Source of the DNA: Clusia tigrina
Taxonomy: Eukaryota; Arthropoda; Insecta; Diptera; Clusiidae
Direction: 5' to 3'
DNA: 64,000 nt
Assembly: GCA_920105625.2 (NCBI GenBank)
Contig: OV050030.1
Location: forward strand, 105,989,698-106,053,697
The number at the start of each line of letters is the position of its first letter. Position 1 is the stretch's first letter. Both the position numbers and the translations under genes were made by a program. A model generated the notes under the pieces. That model was not told where the DNA came from and ran no database searches. It was given only the letters and a program-made list of their open reading frames with translations. Below, one piece after another: positions 53,029 through 64,000 of this stretch.

Positions 53029-53452
53029 GTTGTTAAATATTTAATTTAACTGACAATCAGCATTTCCCTCTTGTGCTTCGCTCTCGTTTCTTCGTGTTGT
53101 TAGTGTAAAATTTCCAAGCGAATGCACTCGGCAAATTCCACCGCTGAGTTCATGCACTCACCTTCTCTTGTCCTGCATGTATTTGTTGTATTCCTCGTCG
53201 CTGTGTTTTCCTTTTCTTGTTGTTAAATATTTAATTTAACTGACAACCAGCATTTCGTTTGTATTCCTCCTCCTGCTTGCTGGTCGTTGGCGTGGTGGTT
53301 GTTCTGTCGTTGTCCCTCTTGTGCTTCGCTCTCGTTTCTTCGTGTTGTTGGTGTAAGATTTCCGAGCGAGCGCACTCGGCAAATTCCACCGCTGAGTTCG
53401 TGCACTCACCTTCTCTTGTCCGGCATGTATTTGTTGTATTCCTCGTCGCTGT
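53029..53452. repeat. Imperfect direct duplication inside the C LTR
   Basis: About 190 bp starting TTGTTAAATATTTAATTTAAC at 53029 is repeated from about 53220, with substitutions and extra sequence after CAGCATTTC. Both copies end in CATGTATTTGTTGTATTCC. The fragment at 62160-62325 retains only the first copy before its interruption. Confidence 0.8.
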
Positions 53453-53772
53453 GCTTTTCCTCGCTCTTTGCAAGCATAGCGCTGATTGGCAAGATCGTTG
53501 GCTGTGGTGGTCGGGTTTTTTGTTGTAATTGCTATTATTCCAACTGGTCTAATATGCTGCTGCTGATCTGCGCTCCTACCACGGCCGCGCTAATTGGTTA
53601 CAATGCTTGTAGTTCTTTTCGTTAGGTTCTCACTGCAATTGTTTCGGTTGGCAGTGTGGGCGTTTCCAAGATGCAATTATTCGGTCTGTTATTCATGGTG
53701 TTTGTGTGTATATAGCGACTCTGTCACCTGTGGTGTGGGCAAAAATTTCCCACAGAACATTTTGGTTCTTCC

Positions 53773-54561
53773 AAAACAAAAGCGCACCACACACACGCTA
53801 ACCGATCGCCAACGCAAAGCTGTAAACAGGCAGAGTACGAAGAAATGTTTCTACAACAACAACAACACGACAACTAACAGCAGCGATGAGGCCACACTAC
53901 TGCATGCAACAGCTATGCTGGACAACTAGAGGTATTACAACAAGGTGGTTAACCAGCAGAAGTTGAAGGTGGCCTAAGGACAAACTGGACCACAATAACA
54001 ACAAGCACTGATCCCATGGCAAGCTTTCGCTATATAAGCGGAGTGAACCAGACAGTGAGTCACTTTGATCCAGCATCGTTCAATAAGTACACAACGCACC
54101 AAGCTTCGTAGTTATTTTGACTATTAACAACAAATAAAACACAGACAGAGCCAGGAGTTTATGGTTTTGACCGACTCTCCCTGGAACACATACGCAAAAC
54201 AGACAGAGCCAGGAGTTTATGGTTTTGACCGACTCTCCCTGGGACACATACGCAAAACAGACACAGCCAGGAGTTTATTGTTTTGACCGACTCTCCCTGG
54301 GACACATACGCAACACAGACAGAGCCAGGAGTTTATGGTTTTGACCGACTCTCCCTGGGACACTAGTACAAACCACGGACACTACCACGAGCACACAGAG
54401 TAGGGTAGTAATTACATATAATTATATATATGTATAGGAAATAAGTAGTAATTTTGAAAATAAATAAAAACACTTATTAAAACTCATACAACTGCAATAA
54501 ATTTCTGTAAGCGACCCTGGAACCCGCTGAGTTTTTACCCCAGCGAAAACGAGTCGTTACA
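53773..54561 (+). repeat. LTR10 (family A), 3' part with promoter segment
   Basis: A sequence resumes at AAAACAAAAGCGCACC. It has the promoter segment (53927-54123) with TATATAAG at 54031-54038 and TCACTT at 54060-54065, four hairpin repeats, and U5. An intact primer-binding site follows at 54563-54580. Confidence 0.92.
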
Positions 54562-57140
54562 GTGGCGCCCGAGCAGGGACTTTCAAAAGAAATTCAACGC
54601 ATCTAATTTTAAACAGAAGTTCACTTATAGAACTCCTAGGAAATACATTCACAGAGCGATAAAGAACTACGTCGATATACGCAGTCACGCAGAGGAGTGC
54701 CGAATTAGCACCAGCTTAAAACACACGCACACACCCATTGTCTTCATCATCATCTAAGACGAGCACGGGATGGTGAAAACAAGTTGGTTGTGTTTGCTAC
54801 ACAAGGAGGAGCTGGTGATTTTTGCCGAAGAATTCGGTGTGGAGGCTACAGGTACCGCGGAGGAACTCCGTAAGCGACTATCAGAGTTCTTCACTGAGAC
54901 AGACCTGACTCAAGATCAGCAAAACCGTCTAGAGAAGCTACAATCCATGTACGTTAGGAGCACGTCACCAAGGCTGGCTACGTCCATAGTTACCCGCGAA
55001 ACGCTGGAAGTGGACAGGCCAGGAACATTCACAGGTGGAATACCAAAGGCATGGAATACAGAGTTTCGGAGAACATCACAGCATCACTCTGTGTCACCAA
55101 CAGGCGTGGAACAAACGCACAGCGTAGCTGCACCATACGCAGTCATCGTTGACCAGGTGAGGAAGTGGTCTCTCAACTTTGACGGAGGGCGTGATCCGTT
55201 AGCATTTATAGAGCGAGTCGAGGAATTAGCAGAAGTGTACGACATAAATAAGAATTTCCTCCCGCGTACTATGCCAGAACTGTTGAGGGAGCGCGCACTT
55301 ATGTGGTACAGGAACAATAATCGTGCGTGGCGCGATTGGACCTCGTACAGGAGAGACTTTCCTTAGTTCTTCCTACCGGCCCGCTACATGGAGAAACTCG
55401 AAGACCAGATTCGACAGCGTTACCAGAGACCTAGAGAAGCGTTCAAGCAGTATGTGGTCGAACTGCAGAATCTCATGCGGCAAGTGGATTATTCAGAGGA
55501 GCAGAAACTGGAAAGAATCTTCCAGAACAGCCTGCCACAGTTCCAGTTATACGTGCGCCGTAGAGATTTCGAATCGCTACAAGAGCTGGTAGAGATGACC
55601 GAAGATTTGGAGTGCATTCGGCGAGAAGGCGAACTACTAACAATGCCAACCACAGAACGGAGAAGAGAGCAAGGTCCACCACGAGAGGTACGGAACCGTC
55701 AGGTGACGCTAGAGAGCAGAGCGACACTCATACAGCCAGCAGGCGTTGTGGCCAAAATGGTCATATAGCTCGCCAATGTCGCAACGCGCAGATATTGTTT
55801 TGTTGGGAGTGCGGGCGTAGGGAAGTGAGGACGATCGAGTGCTGCAAGCAGAGAGCACCACAAAACCGAAGACTACAGTCAGAAGCACAGCACAGATCAG
55901 AACAGCGGCAACAAACCTCACAATTGGAAAAAGCATTGCACTGTGTCGGGCAACGAATCTGCGCCACCGTTTCCATAGGCACAGAAACCATCACCGCGAC
56001 ACTGGATACAGGTGCAACTAACAGTTTTGTGAGCAGAGAGCTAGTACGAAAGCTACGCGCTTCCACCAGCAAATTGGGAAAATCCCATACTAGAGTGCGT
56101 ATGGCAGACGGCAGTAGTAGGACAGTCAGTACTGGTCATGCCGGACTCCAGTGATGATCTGCTCCTGGGAATAGACTTCATGACAAGCCTGGGAACAACA
56201 TTGAAATGCGGTGATCAGGAGATCATATTGGGACCTCATAACAGTTGCGTGCAGCCCCGAGAAATTGCAACGTGCACGACAATTCGTGTTGAGAATCTCC
56301 CTCATTTCAATGCATCCCATTTCAAGAAGCACACCAACGTCAGAAATTCTAAGCAACAGACGCACAGCAAAGAATACACAGAAAAGCAACGCATTCGAAA
56401 ACACACACCACTAGGAACAAATATGAGTCATGCAAACGAATTCACCTGCCACGGACTATGCCGAGCGAAAGTGGACAACGTATCCCACAAAGGCATAGAG
56501 AGAAGGACTTCCCAGGAATCAACACATGGACGTCGGAAAAAGGACGCGAGCGCACCCCAGAGCAAGAAGGTCGCACACCGAAGGCGACCCACCATCAGAG
56601 CAATCAGCGCACCTACTAGGTCAACACCAGTGAGAAACAGCCGAGACATACCACGTAGACGCTACGACAGATCAAGGGATAACCAGGGTGCAATCGAGTG
56701 CACCAACAACAGCAGAAGCGACGACAAGAGAGACAAACGTAACTCCAAAAGCCACCACAGCAAACGAATTAAACAATGGAACGGGGCTCCATGGAGAACG
56801 CCAACAGAGAAACGGATGCCAATCACAGGCGACTCAGCGATACGATTGAAGTCATACACATCCGACAGTGAAAAACCAGAGAAGACTAAACGTAAACACA
56901 CGGGGACACCGCCAACACTGAATGCCACATCCGGGGAAGACCTCCACTTCCACAACGTAGCCGAACTCAGGGGACCCAAGGCAGATGGCTTACCAGCGAC
57001 ACTACTGGTAGATACGATAGCCACTCACAAGGAGAGCCAAGCCAAGAGGAAACGCCTGCGCTTTCAACGACCTCCGTACCGAGTAGTACTATACCGCGGA
57101 GAAGCATCCATTATCTTCCGTCCGCAAAGTAGGGAGGAAG
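54562..57140 (+). mobile_element. Family A unit A11, internal region
   Basis: Near-copy of A10 with the same codon-199 gag stop. It has a private 53-bp deletion in protease at about 56129. Confidence 0.93.
54770..55768 (+). pseudogene. gag: gag of unit A11, stop at codon 199
   Basis: TAG at 55364-55366 as in A10. The second A10 stop is absent here. The frame is otherwise open to 55768. Confidence 0.92.
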
Positions 57141-57145
57141 TGTGA
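55564..57145 (+). pseudogene. Nucleocapsid-protease-tail frame, A11, broken by a 53-bp deletion
   Basis: The knuckle (first Cys is Ser, as in A10) and LDTGAT are present. GACAGTCAG is then joined to TACTGGTCATG, losing 53 bp relative to A10 and shifting the frame to a stop at 56154. The rest of protease and the tail form a second open frame, 56138-57145. Confidence 0.87.
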
Positions 57146-58052
57146 CGACGGAAAATACTACAAGTATTTTCCGCACACAGAATTCATACACAGCATGCAA
57201 CATCACACAGCCTAACAAAAAGTAACTACCTCCCATGCTAAATGCAACAACAAAGACAGCATACAAGTATAACAAAACATTTACGCACAGACGATCTGAC
57301 CAATAAGCGTAAAGGTTTTAATGAACTCAGACACGTAAAGTGTCATACTGAACACTACAGCGACCAAAGGCGGAACACGGAGAAAAACGAGAGAGAAACA
57401 CTCAAAGCATTCAGCAGGCGGAGTACAAATAAATATGTATAACAACAACAACAACAGTACAGCGTCCGAAGGCGGAACACGGAGAAACAGAAACACGCCA
57501 ACCGATCGCAAGCGCAAAGCAGTAAACAGGCGGAGTACAAATAAATATTTATCGCAACAACAACAACAACACTACAACGATCGAAGGCGGAACACAGAGA
57601 AACACGAAAGAGCACCACACACACGCTAACCGATCGCACACGCAAAGCAGTAAGCAGGCAGAGTGCAAACCAATCTCTGCAACAACAACAACACTACAGC
57701 GACCGAAGGCGGAGCACGATCGTAAACACAGAGCAGTAAGCAGGCGGAGTGCGAACAAATATTTCAACAACAACAACACTATAGCGATCGAAGGCGAAAC
57801 ACAGAGGAAAACAAGAGCGCACCACACACACGCTAACCGATCGCAAACGCCAAGCTGTAAACAGGCAGAGTGCAAACCAATCTCTGCAACAATAGCAACA
57901 CTACAGCGACCGAAGGCGGAGCACGGATGACAACGAGAGCGCACCACACATACGCGAGCCGATCGTAAACACAGAGCAGTAAGCAGGCGGAGTGCGGACA
58001 GATATTTCAACAACAACACTATCGCGACCGAAGGCGAAACACAGAGGAAAAC
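57141..58052 (+). repeat. LTR11 (family A), 5' fragment
   Basis: 912 bp of U3, CAA run of 5, cut at the same site as LTR10 by C sequence. It has no hairpin, polyadenylation or U5 part, because the triplication replaces them. Confidence 0.92.
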
Positions 58053-58620
58053 TGTAACGACTCTTTTTTATAGCTGGGGTAAAACTCAGCGGCTCCAGAG
58101 GTCGTATACAGAAAAAATATAAAATCCTGCGAGTTAAATTAATTTCAACGTCTTTATTTACTACAGTGTTGGTGAGCTCTTGCTCGAAAGAATTTTATTT
58201 TCTTAATTCTATGTTTATTTAAATAATTTATTCAATGTGTACTTGTTTTCATGTCTCTACGTCCCGGTAAGTGTGTGTGTCTCTGAGACTCAGTGGGAGA
58301 ACGATTAAAAAACCAGAGGCTCTCACTGAGTCCCTATCGTCTCTGTATGACTTAGTGGGAAAACGATTAAAGAACCAGAGGTTCCCCCTAAGTCCCTAAG
58401 TCTCGGTTGCGTATGTGTCTCAGTGATTCAGTGGGAGAACGATTAAGAACCAGAGGCTCTCACTGAATCCCTGTAGTCTCTGTTGCGTATGTGTCTCAGT
58501 GATTCAGTGGGAGAACGATTAAGAACCAGAGGCTCTCACTGAATCCCTGTAGTCTCTGTCTGTCTATGGCTTAGCGAGAAAACGATTAAAAAACCAGATG
58601 TTCTCGCTAAACTTTTGTGT
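58053..58620 (-). mobile_element. Family C LTR fragment 2
   Basis: U5 end through five hairpin repeats, truncated at TTTTGTGT by the tandem duplication junction. No TATA part. Confidence 0.88.
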
Positions 58621-58807
58621 AGCCGAACTCAGGGGACCCAAGGCAGATGGCTCACCAGCGACACTACTAGTAGATACGATAGCCACTGACAAGGAGAGCC
58701 AAGCCAAGAGGAAACGCCTGCGCTTTCAACGACCTCCGTACCGAGTAGTACTATACCGCGGAGAAGCATCCATTATCTTCCGTCCGCAAAGTAGGGAGGA
58801 AGTGTGA
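58621..58807 (+). pseudogene. 3' fragment of the A basic tail frame (second triplication unit)
   Basis: The last 60 or so codons of the tail (AELRGPKADG to the stop in LTR12), joined upstream to C LTR sequence. Not a gene by itself. Confidence 0.85.
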
Positions 58808-59714
58808 CGACGGAAAATACTACAAGTATTTTCCGCACACAGAATTCATACACAGCATGCAACATCACACAGCCTAACAAAAAGTAACTACCTCCCATGC
58901 TAAATGCAACAACAAAGACAGCATACAAGTATAACAAAACATTTACGCACAGACGATCTGACCAATAAGCGTAAAGGTTTTAATGAACTCAGACACGTAA
59001 AGTGTCATACTGAACACTACAGCGACCAAAGGCGGAACACGGAGAAAAATGAGAGAGAAACACTCAAAGCATTCAGCAGGCGGAGTACAAATAAATATGT
59101 ATAACAACAACAACAACAGTACAGCGTCCGAAGGCGGAACACGGAGAAACAGAAACACGCCAACCGATCGCAAGCGCAAAGCAGGAAACAGGCGGAGTAC
59201 AAATAAATATTTATCACAACAACAACAACAACACTACAACGATCGAAGGCGGAACACAGAGAAACACGAAAGAGCACCACACACACGCTAACCGATCGCA
59301 CACGCAAAGCAGTAAGCAGGCAGAGTGCAAACCAATCTCTGCAACAACAACAACACTACAGCGACCGAAGGCGGAGCACGATCGTAAACACAGAGCAGTA
59401 AGCAGGCGGAGTGCGAACAAATATTTCAACAACAACAACACTATAGCGATCGAAGGCGAAACACAGAGTAAAACAAGAGCGCACCACACACACGCTAACC
59501 GATCGCAAACGCCAAGCTGTAATCAGGCAGAGTGCAAACCAATCTCTGCAACAATAGCAACACTACAGCGACCGAAGGCGGAGCACGGATGACAACGAGA
59601 GCGCACCACACATACGCGAGCCGATCGTAAACACAGAGCAGTAAGCAGGCGGAGTGCGGACAGATATTTCAACAACAACACTATAGCGACCGAAGGCGAA
59701 ACACAGAGGAAAAC
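58803..59714 (+). repeat. LTR12 (family A), 5' fragment
   Basis: 912 bp, a copy of LTR11 with a few substitutions, cut by C sequence at 59715. Confidence 0.92.
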
Positions 59715-60282
59715 TGTAACGACTCTTTTTTATAGCTGGGGTAAAACTCAGCGGCTCCAGAGGTCGTATACAGAAAAAATATAAAATCCTGCGAGTTAAA
59801 TTAATTTCAACGTCTTTATTTACTACAGTGTTGGTGAGCTCTTGCTCGAAAGAATTTTATTTTCTTAATTCTATGTTTATTTAAATAATTTATTCAATGT
59901 GTACTTGTTTTCATGTCTCTACGTCCCGGTAAGTGTGTGTGTCTCTGTGACTCAGTGGGAGAACGATTAAAAAACCAGAGGCTCTCACTGAGTCCCTATC
60001 GTCTCTGTATGACTTAGTGGGAAAACGATTAAAGAATCAGAGGTTCCCCCTAAGGGTCTAAGTCTCGGTTGCGTATGTGTCTCAGTGATTCAGTGGGAGA
60101 ACGATTAAGAACCAGAGGCTCTCACTGAATCCCTGTAGTCTCTGTTGCGTATGTGTCTCAGTGATTCAGTGGGAGAACGATTAAGAACCAGAGGCTCTCA
60201 CTGAATCCCTGTAGTCTCTGTCTGTCTATGGCTTAGCGAGAAAACGATTAAAAAACCAGATGTTCTCGCTAAACTTTTGTGT
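59715..60282 (-). mobile_element. Family C LTR fragment 3
   Basis: Five hairpin repeats and U5, same truncation point as fragment 2. One loop has AAGAATCAGAGG, a loop substitution. Confidence 0.88.
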
Positions 60283-60469
60283 AGCCGAACTCAGGGGACC
60301 CAAGGCAGATGGCTTACCAGCGACACTACTAGTAGATACGATAGCCACTCACAAGGAGAGCCAAGCCAAGAGGAAACGCCTGCGCTTTCAACGACCTCCG
60401 TACCGAGTAGTACTATACCGCGGAGAAGCATCCATTATCTTCCGTCCGCAAAGTAGGGAGGAAGTGTGA
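60283..60469 (+). pseudogene. 3' fragment of the A basic tail frame (third triplication unit)
   Basis: Same fragment as 58621-58807, ending in LTR13. Confidence 0.85.
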
Positions 60470-61376
60470 CGACGGAAAATACTACAAGTATTTTCCGCAC
60501 ACAGAATTCATACACAGCATGCAACATCACACAGCCTAACAAAAAGTAACTACCTCCCATGCTAAATGCAACAACAAAGACAGCATACAAGTATAACAAA
60601 ACATTTACGCACAGACGATCTGACCAATAAGCGTAAAGGTTTTAATGAACTCAGACACGTAAAGTGTCATACTGAACACTACAGCGACCAAAGGCGGAAC
60701 ACGGAGAAAAACGAGAGAGAAACACTCAAAGCATTCAGCAGGCGGAGTACAAATAAATATGTATAACAACAACAACAACAGTACAGCGTCCGAAGGCGGA
60801 ACACGGAGAAACAGAAACACGCCAACCGATCGCAAGCGCAAAGCAGGAAACAGGCGGAGTACAAATAAATATTTATCACAACAACAACAACAACACTACA
60901 ACGATCGAAGGCGGAACACAGAGAAACACGAAAGAGCACCACACACACGCTAACCGATCGCACACGCAAAGCAGTAAGCAGGCAGAGTGCAAACCAATCT
61001 CTGCAACAACAACAACACTACAGCGACCGAAGGCGGAGCACGATCGTAAACACAGAGCAGTAAGCAGGCGGAGTGCGAACAAATATTTCAACAACAACAA
61101 CACTATAGCGATCGAAGGCGAAACACAGAGGAAAACAAGAGCGCACCACACACACGCTAACCGATCGCAAACGCCAAGCTGTAAACAGGCAGAGTGCAAA
61201 CCAATCTCTGCAACAATAGCAACACTACAGCGACCGAAGGCGGAGCACGGATGACAACGAGAGCGCACCACACATACGCGAGCCGATCGTAAACACAGAG
61301 CAGTAAGCAGGCGGAGTGCGGACAGATATTTCAACAACAACACTATAGCGACCGAAGGCGAAACACAGAGGAAAAC
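60465..61376 (+). repeat. LTR13 (family A), 5' fragment
   Basis: 912 bp, a copy of LTR11 and LTR12, cut by C sequence at 61377. Confidence 0.92.
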
Positions 61377-62325
61377 TGTAACGACTCTTTTTTATAGCTG
61401 GGGTAAAACTCAGCGGCTCCAGAGGTCGTATACAGAAAAAATATAAAATCCTGCGAGTTAAATTAATTTCAACGTCTTTATTTACTACAGTGTTGGTGAG
61501 CTCTTGCTCGAAAGAATTTTATTTTCTTAATTCTATGTTTATTTAAATAATTTATTCAATGTGTACTTGTTTTCATGTCTCTACGTCCCGGTAAGTGTGT
61601 GTGTCTCTGTGACTCAGTGGGAGAACGATTAAAAAACCAGAGGCTCTCACTGAGTCCCTGTCTCTGTATGACTTAGTGGGAAAACGATTAAAGAACCAGA
61701 GGTTCCCCCTAAGTCCCTAAGTCTCGGTTGCGTATGTGTCTCAGTGATTCAGTGGGAGAACGATTAAGAACCAGAGGCTCTCACTGAATCCCTGTAGTCT
61801 CTGTCTGTCTATCGCTTAGCGAGAAAACGATTAAAAAACCAGATGTTCTCGCTAAACTTTTGTGTTCGTGTTGTTCTTGGTATGGCGTAGAGCTGTTGTT
61901 AGTCAGGATGCTGGTGTTCGACGAAGAGACCTACTGCCTGGCCTACCTTGTTCGCAGGCCACCGTTGTGTGATTTTACTTCCGTTGGCCAGTAGTCGATT
62001 GTTGTTGTTGTGGCAGGCTTGTTGTTGTTGCAGTCAGGCTTGTTAATGTTGCCGTCTTTTGCCCTTGGGCCACCTTCAACTTCTGGCGGTCAGCCACCTC
62101 GCTCCAACGGTCCCTGGTTAGCCCGTAGTATTGTTGCCTACCAGCAGCGCTGTCCGGAATCCTGTAGTGTTGTTGTTGTTATATATTTAATTTAACTGAC
62201 AATCAGCATTTCCCTCTTGTGCTTCGCTCTCGTTTCTTCGTGTTGTTAGTGGAAAATTTCCAAGCGAATGCACTCGGCAAATTCCACCGCTGAGTTCATG
62301 CACTCACCTTCTCTTGTCCTGCATG
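61377..62325 (-). mobile_element. Family C LTR fragment 4, TATA region deleted
   Basis: It extends past the triplication junction like the long C LTR, with four hairpin repeats. 41 bp containing TATATAAA and flanks are missing (CTGGCCTACCTTGTTCGCAGG at about 61938). It is cut at CCTGCATGTA by the (TA)n tract of the non-LTR element. Confidence 0.87.
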
Positions 62326-62690
<365 letters not shown>

Positions 62691-64000
62691 AATGAATAAT
62701 AAATTTATTTACCAATCATACATGTATAAAAGTTAACATATTTTAAAAATACACTTAAAAATAACATACAGATATGATAAGTAAATACTACATTGTGTTG
62801 TTCGATACGAACAAGTGTCGAATGCAGTTTCACTAATATAAATACAAAGTAAATAGAGGTAAGGTGTGGGGTCTTACAAATATTTATAATCATTAAACTT
62901 AAAATTCGAAGGGTAGAAGGGATTTTACAAATATTTATAAATTAAGAAAATTTGTTGAAAAAGATGTGATAATTAAATTAAAGGGTGACAATGCATATTA
63001 ATTAATTTAAAAAGAATTATATAAAAATTATAAGGAAACAGTTAGAACGGTATCAATTACATTGAAATCCTTATTGAACAACCATGACTTCACTTTAGAA
63101 AAAAACACATTTTTGTTACGCAAACAACGAACACAATATGGTAAACTATTAAAGAGTCTGGGTGCCGTACATGTATAAAAGGAAAAGTAATGATTCAAGT
63201 TGTGGGGCGGAATCTTGGCAAAATTTTGAGTATTTACCCTCAAATTGTGACCAGAATTACTTCTTATTAATAAATAACCGGATCTAATAAAGAAAACCTT
63301 TAAGACTCTAAAAAAATAAAAATGTTTAATGGGTAAAATGTTTAAGTTTTTGAACAATGGAAAGCTACTTTCAAATCGCGTTTTGTTACAGATAGTTCGA
63401 ACTACATGTTTTTGGGCGATAAGCAAAGAATTAATTTTATAAGCATGTGTACCACCCCAACAAACTAACCCATACTGCAGTTTTGAGTGAAAAATACCAT
63501 GGTAGATACACAAAAGTAGTTTTGAGGAGCAGTACGGTTTAAGAAGATATACATGTCTAATAGCACCCATGAGGTACCTTTTCAGGGCGAGTGTATGATC
63601 CACCCAGTTCATTTTCCAATCAACAAGTAGCCCGAGATATTTAAATGATTTAACGCAGTCAATAGAAAAACATTTGCAAGAGCAACTATTAGAATCGTAA
63701 AATGTATTTGAATGACACGAATAATTACATACATCTTTACAAATTAAGTATTTTTTACATCCTGCACTATGAAAGGTAAAATTGCCTAGACTTAAATCAA
63801 CACCTCCTACACTGAAGTACATGATTTTGGTTTTATCACTCAAAATTTGTTTGTGTGATGAGAACCAATGCCTCAAAACTTCTAAATCGTGATTTATATC
63901 GCAATGTACCTTTAAAGCAGAATCATTGATAAAAGTACATGCCATATCGTCCGCAAAAGCTATCGTATTACTCAAAAAATGCTGATCAAAAATAGAGTTT
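62691..64000 (-). mobile_element. 3' part of a non-LTR (LINE-type) retrotransposon
   Basis: AT-rich, unlike the LTR elements. It contains the C-terminal part of a reverse transcriptase and a roughly 330-bp 3' untranslated region (62691-63027) without a supported gene. On the minus strand the element ends TTATTATTCATTCATATA and runs into the (TA)n tract. The 5' part lies beyond the window. Confidence 0.85.
63028..64000 (-). CDS. Reverse transcriptase, C-terminal part, non-LTR retrotransposon (partial)
   Basis: The frame is open from the window edge (it continues upstream of 63975, where TTG and not ATG occurs) to a stop at 63028-63030. It shows the RT active-site box FADD near the start of the visible part, KTKIMYFS, the thumb-type SFKYLGLLVDWKMNW, SKLQYGLVCWGG, and a C-terminal segment with PRLFNSLP. 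This pattern is that of jockey/CR1-type LINE proteins of animals; the clade is an inference. No RNase H domain is visible. The visible frame has no internal stop, so the copy may be fairly recent. Confidence 0.85.
   Translation of the reverse strand, partial: NSIFDQHFLSNTIAFADDMACTFINDSALKVHCDINHDLEVLRHWFSSHKQILSDKTKIMYFSVGGVDLSLGNFTFHSAGCKKYLICKDVCNYSCHSNTFYDSNSCSCKCFSIDCVKSFKYLGLLVDWKMNWVDHTLALKRYLMGAIRHVYLLKPYCSSKLLLCIYHGIFHSKLQYGLVCWGGTHAYKINSLLIAQKHVVRTICNKTRFESSFPLFKNLNILPIKHFYFFRVLKVFFIRSGYLLIRSNSGHNLRVNTQNFAKIPPHNLNHYFSFYTCTAPRLFNSLPYCVRCLRNKNVFFSKVKSWLFNKDFNVIDTVLTVSL

Larger units (their letters stand above)
52111..53754 (-). mobile_element. Family C solo LTR in reverse orientation, about 1644 bp
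   Basis: The plus strand starts TGTAACGACTC, the complement of the A/B LTR end GAGTCGTTACA. It ends TTTCCCACA, the complement of a TGTGGGAAA start. On the minus strand the order is start palindrome (TGTGGG..CCCACA), TATATAAA (52764-52771), hairpin repeats, AATAAA, and a U5 with CCGCTGAGTTTTACCCCAGC like family A. No internal region is present. Flanks AAAC/GAAC match at 3 of 4 bases; an 18-bp filler and a second AAAAC at 53773 leave the right boundary uncertain. Confidence 0.82.
56959..61864 (+). repeat. Tandem triplication of a 1662-bp A-end / A-LTR / C-LTR segment
   Basis: Units are 56959-58620, 58621-60282 and 60283-61864. Each joins the last 187 bp of the A tail frame, 912 bp of A LTR U3 and the first part of the antisense C LTR. 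The junction is TTTTGTGT to AGCCGAACTC, with GT common to both sides. The third unit lacks one C hairpin repeat (about 80 bp). Confidence 0.93.

Noticed and set aside
53231..53929. Small frames on both strands in the C LTR and its right flank
   Set aside because: They overlap each other on both strands within LTR sequence and show no conserved protein features.
62705..62893. 62-codon minus-strand frame in the LINE 3' untranslated region
   Set aside because: AT-rich, short and downstream of the RT stop, with no motif.

Overview
This window is eukaryotic repeat DNA, almost certainly from an arthropod genome. It consists of LTR retrotransposons of the Ty3/gypsy (Metaviridae) type stacked in tandem and nested in one another, followed by the 3' end of a non-LTR retrotransposon. 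I see no host gene, tRNA or rRNA. The species cannot be read from the sequence; an insect, in heterochromatin-like DNA, is my inference from the element types, the nesting and the satellite-like amplification.

Three related LTR families are present. Family A (1-30745 and 44414-58052, with fragments to 61376) is a non-autonomous element: gag, a zinc-knuckle/protease reading frame and a basic tail of unknown function, with no reverse transcriptase, RNase H or integrase. Eleven internal regions (called A1 to A11 here) lie head to tail and share single LTRs (LTR1 to LTR13; 11 to 13 are truncated), so this is an array and not independent insertions. Family B (30746-44409) is the autonomous relative: two almost identical complete gag-pol elements sharing a middle LTR, inserted as a dimer into LTR8 of the A array and flanked by a 4-bp target duplication, AGGA. 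Family C is seen only as LTRs in the opposite orientation, one nearly complete (52111-53754) and three fragments, inside A LTRs.

Layout: A1 (partial) to A8 with LTR1 to LTR8, 1-30745; B dimer, 30746-44409; rest of LTR8, A9, LTR9 and A10, 44414-51198; LTR10 split by the C LTR, 51199-54561; A11, 54562-57140; a 1662-bp A-end/A-LTR/C-LTR segment repeated about three times, 56959-61864; end of the last C LTR, 61865-62325; a long (TA)n tract, 62326-62690; 3' part of a non-LTR retrotransposon on the minus strand, 62691-64000.

How the parts relate: A and B share the primer-binding site, U5 sequence, gag and protease ancestry, and LTR architecture, so B could in principle supply pol functions to A transcripts. 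B expresses pol by what looks like a textbook -1 frameshift signal (GGGAAAC, 5-nt spacer, pseudoknot) at 33533-33594. The A array appears to have expanded by DNA recombination: groups of neighbouring copies share private lesions, two A units (7793 bp) are duplicated as a block, and LTR1 to LTR8 lack a 197-bp segment that carries the TATA box and initiator in LTR9 and LTR10. The most interesting signal is in the LTRs. All three families carry structured elements whose stems differ in sequence but keep their pairing: tandem hairpins with a shared loop motif in the presumed R region, a U5 stem next to the primer-binding site, and a palindrome at the start of U3.
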